Shown: positions 34,231-44,637, counted from the stretch's first letter. The stretch: DNA of 64,000 nt from Microvirga ossetica (GCF_002741015.1 NZ_CP016620.1:1-64000); one strand, 5' to 3'. The notes: generated by a model from the sequence alone, not told the origin. Made by a program: numbers and translations.

Positions 34231-34568
34231 TGAGCGCCTAAGCCCGGCACCTCACACAGCAAGCTCCGGCCGTCGGCCGGGGCTTGCTCCTCTACGGAAC
34301 GTCGACAGACGAATACGCTGGTCAGCATGATAGGTGGGCTAAGAAGCGGCATGCCCTGAGCCAGACGTCCCTGCAGCTTTGTAGCATGGCAGCGCATCCC
34401 ATACCTAAGGTCTCCTTCTGGCACTTCTCGGGAGTAGGCAGAGTGTCGGCCCTAGCACGGAACAGCGGACGTTCCTGAAGGTCAGGTGATCGTCAGTGCC
34501 TGACCTCTTGCAGACCTTCAACCTTCTCCTATCCTGGAGCCGCGAACTGGCCCCGAAGGGTAGGAATC
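34231..34568. other. gap with terminator-like hairpin
   Basis: Contains the hairpin at 34258 and otherwise no supported gene. The second quinone oxidoreductase promoter should lie near 34480-34560. Confidence 0.5.
34258..34288. terminator. strong GC-rich hairpin after the esterase gene
   Basis: AGCAAGCTCCGGCC at 34258-34271 pairs with GGCCGGGGCTTGCT at 34275-34288 (14 bp with one G-T pair, 3-base loop). It lies 27 bases past the esterase stop. No T-run follows, so termination strength is uncertain. Confidence 0.65.
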
Positions 34569-35549
34569 ATGACATACGCAATTCGCTTCCATGAGACTGG
34601 AGGGCCTGAGGTTCTCGTCTGGGAGAAGGTTGACGTCGGCCAGCCAGGGGCGGGTGAAGCCCGTGTCCGGCACACGGCCATCGGCCTCAACTATGTCGAT
34701 ACCTATGTGCGCACGGGCGTCTACCCGGCCTCCCTGCCAAGCGGCCTTGGCACAGAGGCTGCTGGCGTGGTCGAGGCGGTCGGCCCGGGCGTCACAGACG
34801 TAAATGTCGGTGATCGCGTTGCCTATTCAGGCGGTCCCCAAGGCGCGTATTCCGAAGAGCGGGTAATGCCGGCGGATCGCCTAGTCGTGTTGCCGGACGG
34901 CATCTCCGATCAGCAGGCGGCGGCGATGATGCTCAAGGGCATGACGGCCCAATACCTCATCCGGCAGACCTACAAGGTCAAGGAAGGCGACACCATCCTG
35001 TTCCACGCGGCAGCCGGCGGGGTCGGCCTCATCGCGTGCCAATGGGCCAAGGCGCTGGGCGCGACCGTCATCGGCACCGTCGGCAGCGATGAAAAAGCCG
35101 AACTCGCCAAGGCTCATGGCTGCGACCATACCATCCTCTACACGCGCGAGAACTTTGTCGAGCGGGTGAGGGAGATCACTGGCGGCAACATGGTGCCGGT
35201 CGTGTACGACTCAGTCGGTAGGGACACCTTCTCCGCCTCTTTGGACTGTGTTGCCCCTCGGGGGCTCATGGTGCTCTTCGGGCAATCATCGGGAGCGGTC
35301 GAACCGATCAATCTGAGCATCCTGGCCCAGAAGGGCTCGCTCTATGTGACGCGCCCCACCTTGGGAACCTATGCCGCAAAGCGGGACGATCTTTTGGCCA
35401 TGGCCCAGGACCTGTTCGATGTCGTGCTCTCAGGCAAGGTCAAGGTCGAGGTCGAGGTCAACCAGATATATCCGTTGCAGAATGCAGCCAAGGCCCATCA
35501 GGATCTGCAAACTCGAAAGACCACCGGATCAACAATCCTGACTCTGTAG
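34569..35549 (+). CDS. NADPH:quinone oxidoreductase (second copy of the family)
   Basis: A 326-residue zinc-independent medium-chain reductase. The catalytic GroES-like half includes NYVDTYVRTGVYP and GTEAAGVVEAVGPGV. The cofactor half has FHAAAGGVGLIACQWAKALGA near residue 145. It is closer to the classical E. coli QorA pattern (YVRTGVYP, AAAMMLKGMTAQYLIRQTY) than the copy at 2774. A GAAGGGTAGG site precedes the ATG. It probably acts alone in detoxifying quinones released from aromatic compounds. Confidence 0.92.
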   Translation: MTYAIRFHETGGPEVLVWEKVDVGQPGAGEARVRHTAIGLNYVDTYVRTGVYPASLPSGLGTEAAGVVEAVGPGVTDVNVGDRVAYSGGPQGAYSEERVMPADRLVVLPDGISDQQAAAMMLKGMTAQYLIRQTYKVKEGDTILFHAAAGGVGLIACQWAKALGATVIGTVGSDEKAELAKAHGCDHTILYTRENFVERVREITGGNMVPVVYDSVGRDTFSASLDCVAPRGLMVLFGQSSGAVEPINLSILAQKGSLYVTRPTLGTYAAKRDDLLAMAQDLFDVVLSGKVKVEVEVNQIYPLQNAAKAHQDLQTRKTTGSTILTL

Positions 35550-35945
35550 CAGTCTGGCCCGGACCGATAATAGACAGGATGGGAGGTCTCCTAACAATCC
35601 TACGTCAGTTCATGGCACGCCTCGGCCGGAAGAGCTTGGTCCGCTTCGGCGCTTAACAGCCGACCTGCGTTGAGCGGCCGGAACGTGAAAGGTTGACCCA
35701 AGCTAACGTTTACTCTTGGAGGCGACAGGGCTGGCACAGAACCTGGCCGCACAAGGAGCCTCGTTCCGTAAGGCCCGGTTCCGCGCAATCGGCAGGCAAT
35801 CTTCCTGCTTTCTCGCAAGGCCACACGCGCTAACGCCCGATCTCCTTTTGGGCAGGGTCCCTCCCGGCTAGAGCGGTATAAAATAGTCTACCTCGGCGGT
35901 CCTCAATCCGCCAAGAGGCGGAACTGCCGAGAGATGGAGGCATCC
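35550..35945. other. gap with dispersed repeat
   Basis: No gene is supported. It contains the repeat at 35634-35694 shared with 47821-47880. Confidence 0.5.
35634..35694 (+). repeat. dispersed intergenic repeat, second type, copy 1
   Basis: GCTTGGTCCGCTTC, then AGCCGAC and GTTGAGCGGCCGGAA, shared with 47821-47880 at about 80 percent identity in the same orientation. Confidence 0.65.
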
Positions 35946-36233
35946 ATGTTGTTTGTTGTCATCGGCAAGCCAAAGGCTGCGAGCTCAGGCAAGGAGCGGA
36001 TCGCCCGCCGCGTAAGCTGGGAGTACCCTGCGGGCATGCGGATGGTTGCTGAATACTGGCCCATGTCCACGGAGGTGGCCGTCATTGCCGTGGCCGAGGC
36101 TGACAACGTCGCCTCGATCATGAGAGCTATCGTGGATTGGGATGATGTCTTTGACTTGACTGTCGTGCCCGCCATGACAGCCGAGCAAGGCCTTGAAATG
36201 GCGAAGCAGATGCAGGCCGGCCCCTCAGCCTGA
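35946..36233 (+). CDS. DUF3303-like small protein
   Basis: A 95-residue cytoplasmic protein starting at the ATG at 35946 after GGAGG. The pattern MLFVVIGKPK..., YWPMSTEVAVIAVAEADNVASIMRAIVDWDDVFDLTVVPAMT resembles the DUF3303 ferredoxin-like fold: a beta strand, a long helix, and then the DLTVVP strand. Such proteins are single-domain and of unknown role. It has no operon partner. Confidence 0.62.
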   Translation: MLFVVIGKPKAASSGKERIARRVSWEYPAGMRMVAEYWPMSTEVAVIAVAEADNVASIMRAIVDWDDVFDLTVVPAMTAEQGLEMAKQMQAGPSA

Positions 36234-36721
36234 GGTCTTTGCGAGGGGGGCGCAGACGATATCCTAGTGCGTCTCCGGCTCACGGGGACGCACGTGTGCC
36301 CCCATTAATGTGCTGGTGCCATATACAGCCTTCTGCAATATTTCACTGTGGCCGCCAGATTGAAATGTCTGGTGGCCTGCAGCGCTGTCTGAGGTCATCA
36401 CGCTCAGCGCTAGGCCATTGAAAGTCTGCCCTCCACTCTGAGTGGGAAAACTCACAAAACGCAGGCAAAACCCGTTAAGTTGACAATGAACCACCTCCAC
36501 GACGAGAGCGAGCGCGGTATTGACTGTCCAACCGAACACCGGACACTCGATTGCGGATCTGGGCTGCGTCGAGCAGACCTTGCTCATTCCCCTGGCCGCA
36601 CGCGCGCTCGCCCGCCGTCTTCTCCCTCACCGCGGCTTTGCTGATCCAGCGGCCGAAGCGATCGTCGCGCGCCTCTTCATGTGCTAAAGTGCCAGGGCTT
36701 GAGCGGCGAGGGGAGGCGGCT
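36234..36721. other. gap, nothing convincing
   Basis: Several short frames overlap here without ribosome sites or recognisable sequence. The GGAGG of the next gene lies at its right edge. Confidence 0.45.
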
Positions 36722-37012
36722 ATGTACCTGGTCATCCGCAGGTTCAACCACATCAGCTCGGTGGCTGAAGCCGCCCGTCGCGCCGAAAGCGGCATCGGTC
36801 AACTGCTCAAGCAATCTCCTGGGTTCCAGGGCTATTACGTGTTCGATGCCGGCGACGGTATCGGCGGGTCCGTAAGCCTGTTTGACAGCCAAGAGGCTGC
36901 TCAGGCGGCCAACGAGAAGGCTCTTGCCTGGATCCGCAGCAGCTTGGTCGACATGATCGACGGCGAACCCGAAATCACCATGGGCGAGGTGCTGGCGGTC
37001 GTCACACCCTGA
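36722..37012 (+). CDS. ABM-like dimeric alpha-beta barrel protein
   Basis: A 96-residue protein starting at the ATG at 36722, ten bases after GGGGAGGCGG. The sequence MYLVIRRFNHISSVAEAARRAESGIGQLLKQSPGFQGYYVFDAGDGIGGSVSLFDSQEAA follows the pattern of small antibiotic-biosynthesis-monooxygenase-like domains: strand, helix, PGFxGY strand, and a helix with SQEAAQAAN. These form dimers and may be enzymes or sensors. No substrate can be inferred. Confidence 0.68.
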   Translation: MYLVIRRFNHISSVAEAARRAESGIGQLLKQSPGFQGYYVFDAGDGIGGSVSLFDSQEAAQAANEKALAWIRSSLVDMIDGEPEITMGEVLAVVTP

Positions 37013-37159
37013 CATCTCGTTGCAGAATATATTCGGAAGACTTCCAGGTTCACGAAGAGTTCAGACGCAGGATGGTAGAACAGCACTCCGCATCGACGTT
37101 GATGTCGTGCCAGCAAGCTCCTAGGTCGTTATTGTTCAAGTTCATAATCAGCGTATGAA

Positions 37160-37810
37160 ATGAAGCGAAACCCAAAGCCTTTCTCTGTTGAAATCAAGAA
37201 ATCCCGCGATCCCGGTCAGCGTAGACAACCCCCGTCAAGGCATCTGTTCGAGACGACGCTGGCCGAAACCAATAAGATCTTCCGGAAGGAAGAGCCTCGG
37301 GCTACCGTTGAATCATCGGCTGGCCGACGCATTCTGCCGAGCATCGTGGCGCCCGTGCGGAGAAGTTGGGTGCCCGTTGAGCCTGTCCGACGCAAGTGCT
37401 TTTCAGGGAAAGCCGTCTCGGAACAGATGGAACCCGATCTGACTGCGACGGTTGTTGAAACCGTGACGGGCGCGTACTCAGAAGAAGCGCTGGTGATCGC
37501 CAAAGCCGTGCTGCAGACTGAGGTTGCTCCTGTCGTTGCTGAGGAGGCAACGCCGGCCCATAATGCTCAGCCCGTACAGAGTGAAAGTCTTAAAGTCAGG
37601 TCCCGCAGGTTACGGAAGAAAGCTTCTCAAGCTGTTGAACCGATCACAGCATCCAAACCAGAGCCAATGCAAGTGGCAGAGGTGATTGAACCATTGGTGG
37701 TGACATCGTTGAAGGCTGGCGAACGCAGGTTGACCAAGCGTCAAGCTGCCACTGTTCAACTGCCACGATATGAGCGTTGGAAGCGGCGCCTCCATCCAGC
37801 GTCCTGGTGA
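37160..37810 (+). CDS. basic hypothetical protein linked to RHE_PE00001-type genes
   Basis: A 216-residue hydrophilic protein rich in Lys, Arg, Glu and Val/Ala, with no signal or membrane segment. The N-terminus MKRNPKPFSVEIKKSRDPGQR and the C-terminus RRLTKRQAATVQLPRYERWKRRLHPASW look conserved in rhizobial-type bacteria, while the middle is low complexity. Both ends are strongly basic, which suggests binding to nucleic acid. It lies 90 bases before the RHE_PE00001-type gene, in the same direction. Function unknown. Confidence 0.6.
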   Translation: MKRNPKPFSVEIKKSRDPGQRRQPPSRHLFETTLAETNKIFRKEEPRATVESSAGRRILPSIVAPVRRSWVPVEPVRRKCFSGKAVSEQMEPDLTATVVETVTGAYSEEALVIAKAVLQTEVAPVVAEEATPAHNAQPVQSESLKVRSRRLRKKASQAVEPITASKPEPMQVAEVIEPLVVTSLKAGERRLTKRQAATVQLPRYERWKRRLHPASW

Positions 37811-37899
37811 GGGCAATCCGTTCTACTGTTGTTGGCCGTGCATTGGCCGGCGCTCGGCAAAGGCTTTCGGTCATGAGGCTATAAGTTAGGGTAGGGCTG

Positions 37900-39042
37900 A
37901 TGCTTAACTTCTCAGTCTCGGATCAAGAGCAACCAAGGAGCTTTGAGCTCCCGGAAATTCCATGGGAGAAGATCGTCGGGCGGCAAAAAAAAATAGCGCT
38001 CGAAATTAAATCGTTCGACGCCCGGCTTGAGGCCTCTGGGTTGGCCGCCGGCTGGCAATCCCGGTGCGACATGAATGAGGCGGTGAGGGCGCTGCTGCTG
38101 GACGGTCATCTGGTCGATATCGGCGACCTGGTACTGCATGACGCCGGCATGGATGTCCGGAGCCCGACTCACGAGCTCACGCGAGCTGCATCAGCTTTAA
38201 GGGCGCGACGGGCTGCAATGGTCAGGAAGGCGCCTTGGCCGATTTCCTACGATGGGCTGGCGGCTCTGCGCGGGATTGGGCCGCTGAAAGCCGATGAGCC
38301 GAAGGCCAAGGGCAAAAGGAAGGTCGATCCGGACGATGAGGAGGCCTATCCAGCCTTCGCCAACGATGCCGATCCGTGGGAAGCGCACTTTGCGGAAATC
38401 GACGCCCTGCTCGATCGGACGGACAAGGTTCTGGCCGGCGAAACCCCGCTGCCTAAGAGCCGATCGCACTTGGTCTACGATCCGGACGTGGACGAGGCCG
38501 AGAATGAAGACGCCTGGCTTGATGTGGTGAAGCGGGCTTCCCACTGGCCGGCAGCAGCCGCGGCCGCCGTCGCCTGGGATGCCTGGCTCGATCTGAACCT
38601 CTATACCCGGCAGCCGTGGCTCGGACTGATCATGGCCGCGTCGATCCTCCGGGCTCGAGGACTGACAAGTCATCTCCTGCCGTTGGCCGCTGGGTTTAAG
38701 CAATCGAAATTCCGGCCGCAGGGCAGGGAAGGGATCCTGGAAAAGCTGCAGGGCTTCTGCCAGGTGCTCGAAGAGGCCGTTGAGATCGCCAACAAGGATC
38801 TTGAGAGACTGATCCTCGCTCAACAGCTCATGAATCGTGTGGCTGATAAATGCCGCAGCAATTCCAGTCTGCCCGGGCTCGTAGACCTATTCCTGTCGCG
38901 CCCTCTGGTGACCGTGCCACTGAGCGCCAAACTCCTTAAGGTGACGCCCAAGGCCGTGGACCTGATGCTCCTGCAGCTGGGAGGAGCCCTGCCCAGGGAA
39001 CTAACCGGCCGGCGACGCTATCGGGCTTGGGGGATCGTTTAG
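37900..39042 (+). CDS. RHE_PE00001-family protein (DUF1612 with C-terminal helix-turn-helix)
   Basis: A 380-residue protein typical of rhizobial plasmids. The N-terminal DUF1612-like part includes DMNEAVRALLLDGHLVDIGDLVLHDAGMD. The C-terminal region (KLLKVTPKAVDLMLLQLGGALPRELTGRRRYRAW, about 340-378) looks like a helix-turn-helix used for DNA binding. The family often sits near plasmid maintenance or mobile genes, but its job is not known. A fragment of a related gene is at 4771-5031. The ATG start lacks a strong ribosome site. Confidence 0.85.
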   Translation: MLNFSVSDQEQPRSFELPEIPWEKIVGRQKKIALEIKSFDARLEASGLAAGWQSRCDMNEAVRALLLDGHLVDIGDLVLHDAGMDVRSPTHELTRAASALRARRAAMVRKAPWPISYDGLAALRGIGPLKADEPKAKGKRKVDPDDEEAYPAFANDADPWEAHFAEIDALLDRTDKVLAGETPLPKSRSHLVYDPDVDEAENEDAWLDVVKRASHWPAAAAAAVAWDAWLDLNLYTRQPWLGLIMAASILRARGLTSHLLPLAAGFKQSKFRPQGREGILEKLQGFCQVLEEAVEIANKDLERLILAQQLMNRVADKCRSNSSLPGLVDLFLSRPLVTVPLSAKLLKVTPKAVDLMLLQLGGALPRELTGRRRYRAWGIV

Positions 39043-39188
39043 CTCCTGCGAGTCAGCCAAATTATCCAATTCTGGCTTACCTGATCCGACTGCAGCAAAT
39101 GCTGTCACCGCGTGCGACCTGAGTTCAAGAGCAGCTTTCCTCGGAGAACCGGACATTCCGGAAAGTCCGCAAATTTCGCCACCTGACC
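38782..39188 (+). repeat. 407-bp diverged duplication of 4771-5177
   Basis: The partner of the truncated copy at 4771. It covers the last 86 codons or so of the intact gene plus 146 bases of downstream sequence. Both copies have the same length. Confidence 0.9.
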
Positions 39189-40292
39189 GATACCGACGAT
39201 CGGCGTGGCGGGCCGGCTGATGGCCCTAGACCTCTACCAGACCCCCCCCCCCTCAAAACCGGGTGCTCGCCTGATCGTGCCCGGCCGAGGGTGGTGTATC
39301 GTCGGAGAAGGCATGTGAGACGCTAGATCTGCCCAGCCGGACAGTCCTCATGGAGGTCATGACCGGTAGTCCGGAGCCTGATCACCGACGACCGTGAGAT
39401 TGTCCGGGACGGCCGCATCGCGATGCGGGAGACCTGGGAATATTAGGGGGGCTCGGTCTGGGTATTATGAGACGTTTCTCAGGGTTTTCCCGCAGTGCCG
39501 CGGCCGAGCTTTTGGTCTACGATAGGACGTTGCGGGGAGGGCTCATCAAGCCATGACGCGGATGATGATGATGATGACGACGTCGTCCGCTCCAGTCTCC
39601 ATTCGATCCAGACCGGCCAGCCGGGATGGGAGGTTGTTGCCGAGGCGTAGCGCGGTCGAATGGCCGTTACCACGTCCTTGCCCTCCCAGCAGGCTTCGAG
39701 TGTGCGTAGGATGGTTTCTATCAAGAAGCCAGTCCTGACTTTGCGGGTTCGACGCACATGACGTGGAAGGTCCAGAGTGACGAGATCCATAACATCGCGG
39801 CTGTGGCTCCACGAACGGCGAACCGCCATGGCAACCGATCTCGATCGATCGGACCACGTCGAATGGGAGCTCCGCCTCGTGGTACGATCAGCGGGTGCCG
39901 CCGAGGACATCCTACGCCCGTGGGCCGGAGCGCTCGACCTCATAGGTGGCGTCGGCTTTGACGATGGCCGTCGGGAAGTCGAGTTCGACCGTGCGCAAGG
40001 CCGGATTCCCCCTGCCGGCGGCGGCGAAGGCGGAACAGTCCCTCCGGTCGGCCGTGGCACAGCCCTGAAACAGGGAGCGAACATACCCCGAGACTACAGG
40101 ATGACAGGCAATCGACGCGGTTTCGTTGCTAGGGGGGCGTCCTTGCCCGACGTGTTGCTGGCGTTCCAGGCCGCCACGCCGATTCGGGCACGGCCCGCCT
40201 CGAAGGGGCCGGGATGAACCTATTCGTTTTGGTGTGGGCTCGCGAGTGGCTCGGACCATGGTCGGCAATCGGTATCGAACGAGGACGTGGCT
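39189..40292. other. 1.1-kb gap, probably decayed
   Basis: No supported gene. It contains a run of about 11 C near 39242-39252 and an ATGATGATG microsatellite at about 39560-39580. Frames on both strands (39479-40084 minus, 39777-40217 plus) overlap one another and lack protein-like composition. The promoter of the DUF3604 gene should be near 40200-40280. Confidence 0.5.
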
Positions 40293-42531
40293 ATGATGAA
40301 GCGCACCTTTCTGAACCTTTATGTCGCCTCACCGGCCTTGGCTGGCGCACTGTCCCTGGCCTTGCCCGGGCAGGCCGTTGCCCAGGGGAGCCCGCAACGT
40401 GAAGCCTTCTTCGGCCAGACTCATGTCCATACGAGCTGGTCCCTGGACGCCTACATCATCGGCAACACGCTCAACGGACCGGAGGAAGCGTACAAGTACG
40501 CGATAGGAGAACCGATCAAGCACCCGGCAGGCCAGATGGTGCAGATCACCCGCCCGCTCGACTTCCAGGGTGTGACCGATCATTCCGAGTACGCTGGCAT
40601 GATGAGCCTGGCGAACGACCCGACGTCCCCCCATCAGCAAGCTTCCGATCGCCGCGAAGCTCAGGGCGCGCACCCCGGCGGAGGTGCAGGCAACCTTTCA
40701 GTTCCTGGCGGGCTCGATTGCCAAGGGCGAACCCATCAAGGAATTGACCGATCCCCAGATCGCCGGCTCGGTCTGGACACGCAACAACGCCATCGCGGAC
40801 AAGTATTACAAGCCGGGGACGTTCACGACATTCTGCTCCTACGAGTGGACGTCGATGCCGAACAACCAGAACATGCATCGCAACGTCTTCTTCAAGGACT
40901 GTGCCAAGGTGCCCGTGGCTCCGTTTTCGGCCATCGATTCCGACAAGGCCGAAGACCTCTGGACCTGGATGAACGGCCAGCGCCGGGCCGGCAATGAGGT
41001 GCTCGCCATCTCGCACAACGCCAATCTCAGCAACGGGCTCATGTTTCCGATCGACGTGGACGGCAAGGGCCGCCCGATCGATGACGCCTGGGCGCAGGAG
41101 CGACTTCTCAACGAACCGCTGACCGAACTCAAGCAGGTGAAGGGGGCGTCCGAAACTCACCCTGAACTCTCGCCGACCGATGAGTTCGCCAATTTCGAGA
41201 TCATGAACTACCTGATCGGCATCGATAACAGTTCGGCCAAACTGAATGGCTCGTACGCGCGACAGGCCTACCAGAATGGGCTCGCGATGCAGGATGCCCG
41301 CGGGTTCAATCCCTATAAGTTCGGCGTCGTCGGCGCCGGCGACTCCCATAACTCGGCAACCTCCTATTCGCAGTCGAACTTCTTTGGCGATCACGGCTTG
41401 GTCGATCCCACGCCGGAAGCGCGTCTTTCCGGCACCGTGGCATCCGGAATGAACATCCTTCAGACCGGAACCTCTGGCTTGGCCGGCGTATGGGCCGAGG
41501 AGAATACGCGAGACGCGATCTTCGCGGCCATGCGGCGCAAGGAGACCTTCGCGACAAGCGGCGTGCGCATCAGGGTGCGGTTGTTCGGCGGATGGGAGTA
41601 TGGACACGACCTGGTGAGTCAAAGGGACTGGGTCCAGGTTGCCTACGCGCAGGGCGTGCCGATGGGCGGCGATCTGCCGGCCGCGAAGGGCAAGGCGCCC
41701 TCATTCGTCGTCTCGGCCGTCAAGGATCCCGAGGACGGCAATCTCGACCGCATCCAGATCATCAAGGGCTGGAGCAAGAACGGCCAGACGTTCGAGAAGA
41801 TCTATGATGTGGCGTGGTCCGGCGATCGCAAGGTTGACCCCGGGACAGGAAAGCTTCCGCCGGTGGGCAACACGGTCGACGTCGTGAAGGCCATCTACAC
41901 GAACACGATCGGGGCGGTGGAGCTCAAGCAGGTCTGGACGGATCCGGACTTCGATCCCGCGCTACAGGCCGTCTATTACGCCCGCGTGCTGCAAATCCCC
42001 ACCCCGCGCTGGAGCACCTACGACGCCAGCAAGCTCGGAGTGCTGCCGCCAAGCGACGTTGCCGCCACCGTCCAGGAGCGCGCGTGGACCTCGCCGATCT
42101 GGTACACGCCCTCGGAGGTGGCGCGCGCCGCCGCGCCACGCGGCCCGACGGTCGCGGACCTGAGGCAGAGGGGCGCAACGGCGCTCGACGATGCTCAATT
42201 GAAGCTTCTGGCACAGGGCAAGATCCTCAAGGTACGCAACACCGTCACCGGCAAGAACTTCGACATCCTCTATGGCGCAGACGGTCGGCGCGTCGTCACC
42301 GAGCTGGATGGGAAGGCGCCCACCGCAGGGCAAGCCTTCGAGGTCTTGCACAACGGCGTGTCCGGCTCGACCGCCAGTTACGTCATCCGCGATGGTCAAC
42401 TCGTCACGACGATCGACAAGACGCCATTCGCGGTGACGGTGTTCAAGCTCGGCGACAAGTATTACGGGGCCCGCAGCAACGAGTTTGGCTACGCCAATTA
42501 CGAGATGGACGCGACCGCCTCGACGCCGTGA
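40293..42531 (+). pseudogene. DUF3604 protein gene, one frameshift
   Basis: A large exported protein read in two frames. The first, from the ATG at 40293, has a signal peptide (ending AVAQG), then REAFFGQTHVHTSWSLDAY, the PHP-like metal motif, and VTDHSEYAGMM. The second frame continues it from SKLPIAAKL through VQATFQFLAGSIAKG to 42531, with CSYEWTS, ISHNANLS and GAGDSHNSATSY. The shift falls in the run of six C at 40627-40632; five C would restore one protein of about 745 residues. It is either a true mutation, a phase-variable tract or a sequencing error. DUF3604 proteins are probably periplasmic metal-dependent hydrolases. Confidence 0.9.
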
Positions 42532-42664
42532 CCCCACCGGCCACGGGCAAGCAGAGTATAGCCGGGCGCACCAAACGGGTCCTTGCCCGGCTAGCCTCCC
42601 ACCCCATGCGGGCGTGCCCTGACGTCGAGCACGCTCACTGCCATCGATGCAGCGAGGCGAAGCC

Positions 42665-43524
42665 ATGATACCCGGCGAACACAAGAATCCTGTCGGACGC
42701 CCCGGGCTCCGGCGCTGGCTCCGCGATCCCCTGCTGCACTTCCTGCTCATCGGGATCGCGCTGTTCGGCGGGTTCCGCTGGCTCAACCCGCCCCCCGAAC
42801 GGGCCGATCTGGCGGACCGGATCGTGCTGACATCGGATGACCTGCGCCAGATCGCGATCGCCTGGATGGCGCAGGGGCGATCGAGGCCGACCCCCGAACA
42901 GGTGGGGACCCTCGTCGAAGGCAAGGTCCGGGAAGAGGTGCTCTACCGCGAGGCCCTGGCGCTCGGTCGTCGCTGCGTGAGCCGGAGCGGCAGGAGCTCG
43001 AAACCTGGTTCCGAGCGCGCTCGGACGCCTTCGCCGCGCCACCCCGTGCCTCGTTCACGCACATCTACTTTGCGTCCGACAAGCACGGCGAGGCCGGCAA
43101 GGACGAGGCCGCCAAGGCGCTTGGAGCCATCGCAGGACAGCCGCGGGAAGCGCGGGCTGCTTCGACGCTTGGCGATCCCTTCATGTTCCAGGACGTCTAC
43201 GGCGACCGGACCCCCGCGCAGATCGTCTCGCTGTTCGGCCCCGGGTTCGCGACGGCTCTATTCACCACCAAGCCGGGATCGTGGCAGGGGCCGATTGCAT
43301 CGGGCTACGGTTGGCACCTTGTCTTCGTCGACGCGATCACGCCGCCGCGCGTGCCGGCGTTCGAGGGGGTCGAGGCGGCGGTGCGGGCCGAGTTCATCGC
43401 CGAGCAGCGTGCCCGCTCCAAGGAGAAGGCGTTTGCGGCGATGCGGGCCCGTTACACCGTGGTCATGCCGGAAGAGGACACTAGGCAAGCCAGCGTAGGC
43501 AGCGCGGCAATGGGGGAGCCATGA
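42665..43524 (+). pseudogene. PpiC-type peptidyl-prolyl isomerase, internal deletion
   Basis: The first frame runs from the ATG at 42665: a membrane anchor (PLLHFLLIGIALFGGFRWL) and VREEVLYREALALG. The homology then jumps to another frame with LREPERQELETWFRARSDAFAAP, RASFTHIYFASDKHG and the PPIase core (SLFGPGFATALFTTKPGSWQGPIASGYGWHLVFVD). Judging by family spacing, about 25-30 residues that normally lie between these parts are missing, so a deletion plus frame change near 42965 inactivated it. Its end overlaps the HupE-like gene start (ATGA), so translation of the latter may be affected. Confidence 0.85.
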
Positions 43525-44546
43525 GCGCCATGGGCCGATCCCTCCGGATGTGGGCTGCCATCATCATTGGGCTCTCGGCGGCCTTGTGGTCGCTCGGATC
43601 CGCGATCGCTCATGATGCCCGCCCGGCCTATCTGGAGATCACGGAGACGGCGCCGGGCCGCTATGGCCTCCTGTGGCGCACGCCGCTTCTGTCCGGCATG
43701 CCCCTGCCGGTGCGGCTTGGACTTCCGGCCAACGTCCGCAACGTGACGGCGCCAGCACAGCGCGAACTGCCCGACTCCGTTGTCGAGCGCCGGCTCGTCA
43801 CCGTCGATGGCGGGCTTGCCGGCAGGCGCATCGACTTCATCGGACTGCAAGGCACGATCACCGATGTCCTGGTCCGGACCCAGACACTCGACGGCGACCA
43901 TTCCACGACGCTGGTGCGGCCCTCGAGGCCGTGGATCGACATCGAGGCCGCCCAGGGCCCGCTGACGATCGCGGGCGCCTATATCAGCCACGGGGTCGAG
44001 CACATCCTGCTCGGCTTCGACCACCTGCTGTTCGTGCTGGCCCTTGTCCTCATCGTCCGGGACTGGCGGGTTCTCCTGTGGACCGTTACCGCCTTCACGC
44101 TGGCACACTCAATCACGCTCTCGCTCGCAACCCTCGGCTTCGCGCAGGTTCCCGGACCGCCGGTCGAGGCCACCATCGCGCTCAGCATCCTGCTGCTCAC
44201 CTACGAGATCGTCCGGATCGGACGCGGCGAGGCGAGCCTCACGGCGCGATGGCCATGGGTCGTGGCGTTCTCGTTCGGACTTCTGCACGGCTTCGGCTTC
44301 GCGGGCGCGCTCACGGAACTCGGCCTGCCTAAGGGCGACATACCGCTGGCCCTTTTCTCGTTCAACGTGGGCGTCGAACTCGGCCAGCTCGCCTTCATTG
44401 CCGTGGTGCTCGGGGTGATCGCACTCGCCAGGCGGCTGCCACTGCCAGGCCTTGTGCAGCGATATGCCCTGACTGCCACGACGTACGCTTTGGGCGGGCT
44501 TGCGGCATTCTGGTTCGTCGAGCGGGTCGCAGGCTTCTGGACCTAG
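43521..44546 (+). CDS. HupE/UreJ family membrane protein
   Basis: A 341-residue protein with a signal peptide (1-30, ending SAIAHD), a soluble extracytoplasmic domain to about residue 150, and then six or seven membrane helices. The family motif is HGVEHILLGFDHLLFVLAL with its metal-type His and Asp residues, then AFTLAHSITLSLATLG and SFGLLHGFGFAGAL. Relatives are proposed to take up nickel or cobalt, but the long form with an N-terminal domain found here has no proven substrate. It starts in an ATGA overlap with the broken PPIase gene. Confidence 0.88.
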   Translation: MSAMGRSLRMWAAIIIGLSAALWSLGSAIAHDARPAYLEITETAPGRYGLLWRTPLLSGMPLPVRLGLPANVRNVTAPAQRELPDSVVERRLVTVDGGLAGRRIDFIGLQGTITDVLVRTQTLDGDHSTTLVRPSRPWIDIEAAQGPLTIAGAYISHGVEHILLGFDHLLFVLALVLIVRDWRVLLWTVTAFTLAHSITLSLATLGFAQVPGPPVEATIALSILLLTYEIVRIGRGEASLTARWPWVVAFSFGLLHGFGFAGALTELGLPKGDIPLALFSFNVGVELGQLAFIAVVLGVIALARRLPLPGLVQRYALTATTYALGGLAAFWFVERVAGFWT

Positions 44547-44637
44547 GAGAAGGCCACCGTGGCCTCCCGAACGAGGCGGCCGGACGAGGCTCACGCAAAC
44601 GGTTCCGACGAACTGCCTATTGCACACGGAGGTTACG

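Noticed and set aside
39479..40217. Open frames of 201 (minus) and 146 (plus) codons in the gap before the DUF3604 gene
   Set aside because: They overlap each other, contain microsatellite-encoded Ser runs, lack ribosome sites and show no recognisable sequence.
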